A stretch of DNA of 37,710 nt from Pseudomonadales bacterium (GTDB taxonomy: Bacteria > Pseudomonadota > Gammaproteobacteria > Pseudomonadales > Azotimanducaceae), in the NCBI GenBank assembly GCA_019090615.1, contig JAHRVQ010000082.1, positions 1-37,710 of the forward strand, read 5' to 3'. This document shows positions 33,643-37,710 of the stretch, piece by piece. The position numbers and the translations under genes are program-made. Every line of letters begins with the position of its first letter. Position 1 is the first letter of the stretch. The notes beneath the pieces are model-generated. The model was not told the DNA's origin and ran no database searches. It was given only the letters and a program-made list of their open reading frames with translations.

Positions 33643-34008
33643 CTACCGCTTACCTGCTTTATCTATTTCTATAAGAAATTTTTTTGCCAAACTCTGGGCG
33701 TTTTTGCGGTGTCGATTATCAGCGCTGCTCCATGTCCGACAATACCAGCATATACGCTGCGCGATTGTGCCTTCTGATGGCTCGCCGAGTTTTTCCTTGA
33801 GGGCCAATATTTGAGTGCCCATAGCGACTAACTTTTCAGTTTTTTTGTCAGTTAAGCCTTTTAGTTCTTTGGGCGGGTTAAAGTCTCTAGCGCAGAATAC
33901 CAGGTCATTGTTACCCTCAGCTGCACGCTCAAGGTGTGGAATAAGAAGCGCTTTTAGCTCAGCTTCAAGGGTGTCTAGTTTTGAATATAGTTTTACTTTA
34001 GCAATCAT
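33643..34008 (-). CDS. Hypothetical protein, 121 residues
   Basis: A mostly helical, lysine-rich protein: MIAKVKLYSKLDTLEAELKA, LLIPHLERAAEGNNDLVFCA, RDFNPPKELKGLTDKKTEKL, GTIAQRICWYCRTWSSADNR. I do not recognise the family. The CWYC pair and RDF motif are visible, but two cysteines are too few for a confident zinc site. It is a genuine-looking frame with an ATG start on the minus strand, downstream of the HEAT-like gene at 34132, and the gap between them (34009-34131) carries a 15-bp tandem repeat. Confidence 0.6.
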   Translation of the reverse strand: MIAKVKLYSKLDTLEAELKALLIPHLERAAEGNNDLVFCARDFNPPKELKGLTDKKTEKLVAMGTQILALKEKLGEPSEGTIAQRICWYCRTWSSADNRHRKNAQSLAKKFLIEIDKAGKR

Positions 34009-34063
34009 TGTTAGTGCTCAAAAATTCAGAACGTTTAGCTTGTGTGATAAGGGCCCCTCAGGG

Positions 34064-34108
34064 TTGGTGCTAAGCTGGTTGGTGCAAAGTGGATTGGTGC
34101 TAAGCATG
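34064..34108 (+). repeat. 15-bp tandem repeat, three copies
   Basis: Units TTGGTGCTAAGCTGG, TTGGTGCAAAGTGGA and TTGGTGCTAAGCATG start at 34064, 34079 and 34094, between two minus-strand genes. Confidence 0.85.
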
Positions 34109-34131
34109 ATGGTAATTTGATCGTGGTCGGT

Positions 34132-34662
34132 TCATCGTTTTATAGGGTTGGCGGTTAATTTCCACGGTAGTTTCTTTATATTACGAATTCTTGCTTTTAC
34201 TGATGGGGACTCATCTCGCATTGCCATGTCGAAGAATTGTTTTGCCTCGCGGGTATATTCAGGATGTTGTTTAGCTAATTCATAGAAGCCATTATATGAC
34301 CATGCCCTGACAAACTTGTTGGTGTCGATTAACGTAACTTTCAAAAACTTGTCGACATGTTTTTTGTCGGCATTTTTAATTGGCATAAATGGCATGCTCT
34401 GAAGAATGTGTAATTTTGCTTGCCAGTGCTCTAGTGTGTCGAGTCGGTGATAAATTATCTTTATCTGGGTTGCTTCAAGTATATTACCATCTTCTAACCA
34501 GGCCTTTATTAGCCAGGTTGAACCTTTTTGATAGGATTCGGTTTTTGTAAGCTTGACGATGGAGGTTGTAAAATCAGCTTGCTCTCGATAAGACTGGTAT
34601 ATTGCCTGAATATCGTCAGCTGATTTCCCGTCCCATGCTGCTAGTGCCTGTTCGAGACTCAT
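34132..34662 (-). CDS. Hypothetical protein with HEAT-like helices
   Basis: This 176-residue protein starts at ATG 34662 (MSLEQALAAWDGKSADDIQA); a TTG at 34677 is the alternative. Alpha-helical segments (STWLIKAWLEDGNILEATQI, HWQAKLHILQSMPF, VTLIDTNKFVRAWSYNGFYE, LAKQHPEYTREAKQFF, DESPSVKARIRNIKKLPWK) resemble degenerate HEAT repeats, which act as protein-binding scaffolds. No enzymatic motif is seen. It is upstream of the hypothetical gene at 33643 on the same strand and next to the IS3 remnant. Confidence 0.6.
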   Translation of the reverse strand: MSLEQALAAWDGKSADDIQAIYQSYREQADFTTSIVKLTKTESYQKGSTWLIKAWLEDGNILEATQIKIIYHRLDTLEHWQAKLHILQSMPFMPIKNADKKHVDKFLKVTLIDTNKFVRAWSYNGFYELAKQHPEYTREAKQFFDMAMRDESPSVKARIRNIKKLPWKLTANPIKR

Positions 34663-34707
34663 AGTGAGTGTGACCAAATATTTTTACGCTCGGTGAATTT
34701 TTCTGGG

Positions 34708-34740
34708 GTAGATGTAGAGTGCCATAGTCAATTTACTATG
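34708..34740 (+). repeat. Dispersed repeat, copy E, beside the IS3 remnant
   Basis: GTAGAGTGCCATAGTCAA (34714-34731) overlaps CATAGTCAATTTACTATG (34723-34740), which is identical to 372-389. It is probably the end sequence of the element whose transposase lies at 34819-35965. Confidence 0.55.
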
Positions 34741-34818
34741 CTCAGATCATGATTTTACATGAATGACGGCTAACTTTTGCGACGGTGTAGGGCGGATAAT
34801 CAGTCGGTAAAAAATCTG

Positions 34819-35965
34819 TCATAAAAACACAAAACGAAGAATTTTTATTGGCACAAGCAGTGTTTTTAAAGCAGTCCTGTCCAGGGTGACGCCTTTGTAA
34901 CCGGCAGCCGTTAAAGTCGGAAAGTTTACCCGGTCACTATCTGCCAATTCTGCCGCTGATTCGCTCAGCGGATTTATCGCCACAGTTTTCGCCGGCATGC
35001 TGACTATCGGTCTGTCTTTCACAAAACGTTCTGGATTGAGCAAATATCGTTCGTCAAGCGCCTGTTGTTTTTGTTCGGCGGTTTCATGGTAGCGTCCGGT
35101 AAAAACTTGCTCAGGCGTATAACCTGCCAGACCACTACAGTGATGCTCGAAGTTATAGCAGTCAAAGTAATCTTCGCGCCAGCTGCGAGCGTGACTCATA
35201 TCGTTAAATCGACCTGGGTAATCGGGTTGGTACTTTCGTGTTTTGAATTGACTTTCACTAAAAGGATTGTCATTGCTGACACGCGGTCTGCTATGACTAC
35301 AGGTCACATCCAGCTCACGCATTTGGTCCAGATAGCCATGTTCAGACTTCATTGGCCGCCTGGACCAATAGCCTGGGGGCCGTATTGTGCTGGGCCGGGC
35401 GCTGATTGCGCCGTTCACCGTTCTCACTCAGGCGTCGAAGAATACGGTGCATGGTGCTAACAGAACACAGATGTTGGCCTTGCTCAAGCAGTCGCCGGTA
35501 AACTTCGTCTGGCGGTTGATCTGAATAAGGTTTGCTACGTAATACCTTGATGACCTGAGCTCTTTCCTCTGCACTTAAGGCCCTGGGTTGAGTGGATTGC
35601 TTGCACGACCTTCGTGGCGCTGACTCATCGTTAACTGCGGGACGTTGATGTGCATAGACCGTGCTGCGATTGAGGCCAGGCGGCAAGCTTGACGGTCGTT
35701 GTTCGAGGACCACACTCATAGATCTTTCTCGCTGTTCAAATGATCGAGCAGCGACAAAGCTTTTTTTGGAGGTCAAGGCAATCGTTAGCGACCTCAAGTT
35801 TACGACTCAAGTGCGCATTTTCCTTTTCTAATTGATCAATACGGCGCTGCTCCGGCGTCTTTGATGCGACCGGGCCTGGTGCACTCTTGTTTAACCCGGC
35901 AACGCCATTTTCGGCAAATTCTCGGCGCCAGTCAGCCAGTTACTTTTTGACGTAGTTTTTGGCAT
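34819..35965 (-). pseudogene. IS3-family transposase (orfA/orfB), internally deleted
   Basis: The orfA remnant (ADWRREFAENGVAGLNKSAP, RRIDQLEKENAHLSRKLEVA) ends at an A7 run (AAAAAAAG, about 35760), the usual -1 frameshift site. OrfB follows: ALSAEERAQVIKVLRSKPYS, EVYRRLLEQGQHLCSVSTMH, RILRRLSENGERRNQRP. At QAANEV the frame breaks, and the protein resumes as LDQMRELDVTCSHSRPRVSN, DNPFSESQFKTRKYQPDYPG. About 85 residues are missing, taking the first two acids of the DDE triad; the final E (in NPFSESQFK) is kept. OrfA has lost its N-terminus and carries a stop. The element cannot move by itself. Confidence 0.85.
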
Positions 35966-36200
35966 ATCCTTAACCTCTATAAGTCATCCTGAAATCTATG
36001 TTATCCCAAACAGAGGGTGTATGGGATCAGGTTGAAACACAGGGTATGGGCTTAAGATGCTCGGCCAATAAAGTCTGGCTAGTGTGCTTTTGCAAAATAT
36101 ATGATACTACGAAAAACTAAAGCTCTGGTCTAGCGATAGCTATGCCGGCAAATTTAACGCCCGTCGCTGTTGACGCGTTTGTTAAGCACCGTTACAGTGC
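35966..36200. other. Spacer between the IS3 remnant and YefM/YoeB
   Basis: No frame is supported. The right end of the IS3 element should lie here, but no clear partner of the left terminal repeat can be picked out. Confidence 0.35.
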
Positions 36201-36224
36201 TGTACATATTTACGTACATGTACA
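36201..36224. promoter_or_regulatory. YefM-type operator with TGTACA boxes
   Basis: TGTACA occurs at 36201-36206 and again at 36219-36224, with GTAC at 36214-36217 between them, 12 bp before the antitoxin ATG. YefM-YoeB is known to bind palindromes with a TGTACA core, so this is the expected autoregulatory site. Confidence 0.7.
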
Positions 36225-36235
36225 GGTTTAATGAT

Positions 36236-36487
36236 ATGAAAAGCATAAGCTATACCTCCGCCCGAAGCAACCTTGCCAAAACAATGGACCAAGTTTGCGA
36301 TGACCACGCTCCAGTTGCAATAACACGCAAAGGTCAGGGTGCGGTGGTAATGATTTCTATGGATGATTACCAAGCTCTTGAGGAAACATCTTATCTCCTT
36401 CGGAGCCCGAAGAATACACGCAGACTCATAGACGCTGTTGCTGAACTTGAAGATGGTAAAGGCAAAGAGAAGGGACTGCTTGAGTGA
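36236..36487 (+). CDS. yefM: YefM/Phd-family antitoxin
   Basis: This 83-residue protein has MKSISYTSARSNLAKTMDQV, CDDHAPVAITRKGQGAVVMI and SMDDYQALEETSYLLRSPKN: the Phd/YefM N-terminal DNA-binding fold followed by a toxin-wrapping tail. ATG 36236 fits the known start; the frame opens at 36170 through the operator. The stop overlaps the GTG start of the toxin gene by four bases. It binds and neutralises YoeB, and with it represses the TGTACA operator upstream. Confidence 0.92.
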   Translation: MKSISYTSARSNLAKTMDQVCDDHAPVAITRKGQGAVVMISMDDYQALEETSYLLRSPKNTRRLIDAVAELEDGKGKEKGLLE

Positions 36488-36738
36488 AATTAATTTTTGC
36501 TGAGAAAGCGTGGGAAGATTATCTCTACTGGCAAAAAAACGACAAGAAAATCCTTAAACGCATTAATGGACTTATAAAGGATATTGCTAGGGACCCCTTT
36601 GAAGGTATCGGAAAACCAGAGCCGTTAAAGCACGCGCTGTCAGGTTATTGGTCTCGACGAATAAACGATGAACATCGAATTGTTTATAAAATTCAAGATA
36701 AATCTCTTTTAATCGCCCAGCTGCGATACCACTACTGA
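36484..36738 (+). CDS. yoeB: YoeB-family mRNA endoribonuclease toxin
   Basis: This 84-residue RelE-fold toxin has MKLIFAEKAWEDYLYWQKND, INGLIKDIARDPFEGIGKPE, PLKHALSGYWSRRINDEHRI and a C-terminal RYHY. The last histidine and tyrosine are the known catalytic residues of YoeB, which cuts mRNA in the ribosomal A site. GTG 36484 is the start. It forms an intact pair with the antitoxin and has normal length. Confidence 0.93.
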   Translation: MKLIFAEKAWEDYLYWQKNDKKILKRINGLIKDIARDPFEGIGKPEPLKHALSGYWSRRINDEHRIVYKIQDKSLLIAQLRYHY

Positions 36739-36765
36739 TGCTTAAGGCCCAAAGCAGTGGTGCGT

Positions 36766-37056
36766 TTACGTATCCGACTGCCTTTGTTTGTTATGTGATG
36801 CTTGACGAGGGAAATGGCTAGGGTTTTCTATGATATTTTCGCTGAGATCTACATCAATATCTGGCCAATAGAAATGACCGGGGGATGGCTCTTCTACATT
36901 ATAAATTACCTTCACCGCCTCGTCTCTAAACCAGGGAAAATCCTCATATGGCATAAATAATTCTTTACCGCTTGATGATAGAATCCATACCCCGTGCAGA
37001 GAAATATGTGTTACCTCAGTTACCGAAGTGTTCTTGCCAGGCACTAGTAAGCTCAT
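36766..37056 (-). CDS. DUF2442 family protein
   Basis: This 96-residue protein has VTEVTHISLHGVWILSSSGK, ELFMPYEDFPWFRDEAVKVI and SPGHFYWPDIDVDLSENIIE: the DUF2442 pattern, a small family that often pairs with DUF4160. A C-terminal lysine/arginine/glutamine-rich tail follows. It overlaps the upstream DUF4160 gene by 41 bp, indicating coupled translation. The pair is suspected to be a toxin-antitoxin-like or nuclease-associated module, but the activity is not established. Confidence 0.85.
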   Translation of the reverse strand: MSLLVPGKNTSVTEVTHISLHGVWILSSSGKELFMPYEDFPWFRDEAVKVIYNVEEPSPGHFYWPDIDVDLSENIIENPSHFPRQASHNKQRQSDT

Positions 37057-37255
37057 CTAAATGCTCCTCAATTAATTTCTCGACATCTTTCAGTTGTTTT
37101 CTAGTGTAGTGATAATTCTTTGACAACTCAATATCCGGCTCAAGCCAGAACTTGGCCTCACCGTCACCTGAGACGACATGCACATGCATTCTCTCTTCTT
37201 CTCTAGAGAAGAAGAAAAACCTGTACCCGCTTTCCCGGAACACTGTAGGGCTCAT
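37016..37255 (-). CDS. DUF4160 family protein
   Basis: This 79-residue protein has MSPTVFRESGYRFFFFSREE, ERMHVHVVSGDGEAKFWLEP and DIELSKNYHYTRKQLKDVEK. The R-M-H-V-H-V motif and the F-F-F-S-R-E-E strand are the marks of DUF4160. It is upstream of and overlaps the DUF2442 gene. It is a probable partner in a two-gene module next to YefM/YoeB, mirroring the toxin-antitoxin pair at the left end of the window. Confidence 0.87.
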   Translation of the reverse strand: MSPTVFRESGYRFFFFSREEERMHVHVVSGDGEAKFWLEPDIELSKNYHYTRKQLKDVEKLIEEHLDELTSAWQEHFGN

Positions 37256-37466
37256 TTAATCTCCTATAAAACATAATGCTAAGATCAACATCTTCTTAAA
37301 TGGGCCGCGCGGGGTCTTTCTAATGGTTAAAATTGCCGCGCGATTAGCAATGGCGTTTGCTCGTTAATTTTACTCTCTTGTGTGAATATTGATCAATTTA
37401 TTTCAAACCTAAAGGTATCAACTAGCCATCAATAGATTGATGCGCTGTTTATATCAGGCAGCCGCG

Positions 37467-37496
37467 ATGACACGGTTTTACATTATACCGTGTCAT
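37467..37496. repeat. 10-bp perfect hairpin beside the IS91-type transposase remnant
   Basis: ATGACACGGT (37467-37476) and ACCGTGTCAT (37487-37496) enclose a 10-base loop. They lie just past the 3' end of the transposase frame, where an element end would be expected. Confidence 0.55.
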
Positions 37497-37502
37497 TATC
37501 GC

Positions 37503-37710
37503 TTAGGCCGCTTGCTGTATACCTGCATCTCTGATTTCGGGGCCAACAGGTTCGCCGCAGATACTGCATACTGGTGTTTGCGCTATACGGTCCATGAAGT
37601 GTTGCCACGTTATTACCTGTTTTTGCCCACCGGCGCCATCGCCAGTTTTGCTCTCGCCTGGTCCAGCTTTGTACGGGTGTTGGGATGATAAAGACCGTAG
37701 TACCGTACCA
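37503..37710 (-). pseudogene. IS91-family transposase, C-terminal fragment, frameshifted
   Basis: Read on the minus strand from the window edge, one frame gives VRYYGLYHPNTRTKLDQARA, then KLAMAPVGKNR and a stop. The neighbouring frame continues with QVITWQHFMDRIAQTPVCSI, CGEPVGPE to a stop at 37503-37505. The R-Y-Y-G-L-Y-(H/S) strand and the closing W-x-x-F ... C-x-x-C match the end of IS91-type Y2 rolling-circle transposases. A single-base shift separates the two halves. The rest lies outside the window, so its state there is unknown. Confidence 0.6.

Noticed and set aside
37437-37688. 83-residue plus-strand frame at the right end
   Set aside because: The opposite strand shows IS91-type transposase motifs over the same bases, and the plus frame has no recognisable feature.

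Overview
This 37.7 kb window looks like an accessory, catabolic-type region of a heterotrophic, probably aquatic Gammaproteobacterium. The evidence is lipobox lipoproteins with a BamE-like member, PEP-CTERM sorting tails, YefM/YoeB and RelE/ParE toxin-antitoxin pairs, a MocR regulator, and many long-substrate flavin monooxygenases typical of that group. No rRNA, tRNA or housekeeping marker is present, so the genus cannot be fixed.

Layout. (1) 1-2.4 kb is a mobile-element and addiction-module graveyard: a truncated HigA antitoxin, a PEP-CTERM remnant, an intact antitoxin/RelE-ParE pair, an Rhs fragment, and several copies of a short GTAAAGTGCCAGAGTAA-type repeat at the breakpoints. (2) 2.4-8.2 kb holds a MocR regulator divergent from a pyridoxamine-phosphate-oxidase-like gene, a small lipoprotein, and a run of broken genes (membrane protein, alpha/beta hydrolase, PEP-CTERM protein, GFA-type enzyme). 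(3) 8.6-24 kb is the core. It has a nitroreductase, four luciferase-like flavin monooxygenases, two Baeyer-Villiger-type monooxygenases, two acyl-CoA-dehydrogenase-fold (DszC-like) flavoproteins, a CapA-like metallophosphatase, an IclR regulator and a decayed TauD-like dioxygenase. (4) 24-33.5 kb carries an AhpD-like protein, a TPR lipoprotein, a cupin, a RAYT transposase, a nitronate monooxygenase, a D-aminoacylase-type amidohydrolase, a DUF1993 protein and an SDR. (5) 33.6-37.7 kb is again mobile: two hypotheticals, an IS3-family transposase with an internal deletion, YefM/YoeB, a DUF2442/DUF4160 pair, and the tail of an IS91-type transposase.

How it may work together (inference). The core would attack a substrate by flavin-dependent oxygenation. 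A DszA/NtaA-like monooxygenase and a DszC-like flavoprotein form an operon with the CapA gene. A HAPMO-like BVMO is transcribed divergently from the IclR gene. The same 17-bp palindrome GTTCCAT-N3-ATGGAAC lies in the BVMO/IclR intergenic space and in front of the DszC-DszA-CapA operon, and a degenerate version precedes the amidohydrolase. This points to an IclR-controlled regulon spread over about 16 kb. No flavin reductase, transporter or CoA ligase is visible, so the pathway is incomplete here, and its substrate cannot be named from sequence.

Two background features stand out. Short tandem duplications (8-31 bp units) occur in at least ten spacers, including one that has lengthened a protein tail. 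Several genes are cut by a single in-frame UAG although UAG also ends intact genes. Both suggest active decay of the flanks around a better-preserved oxidative core.
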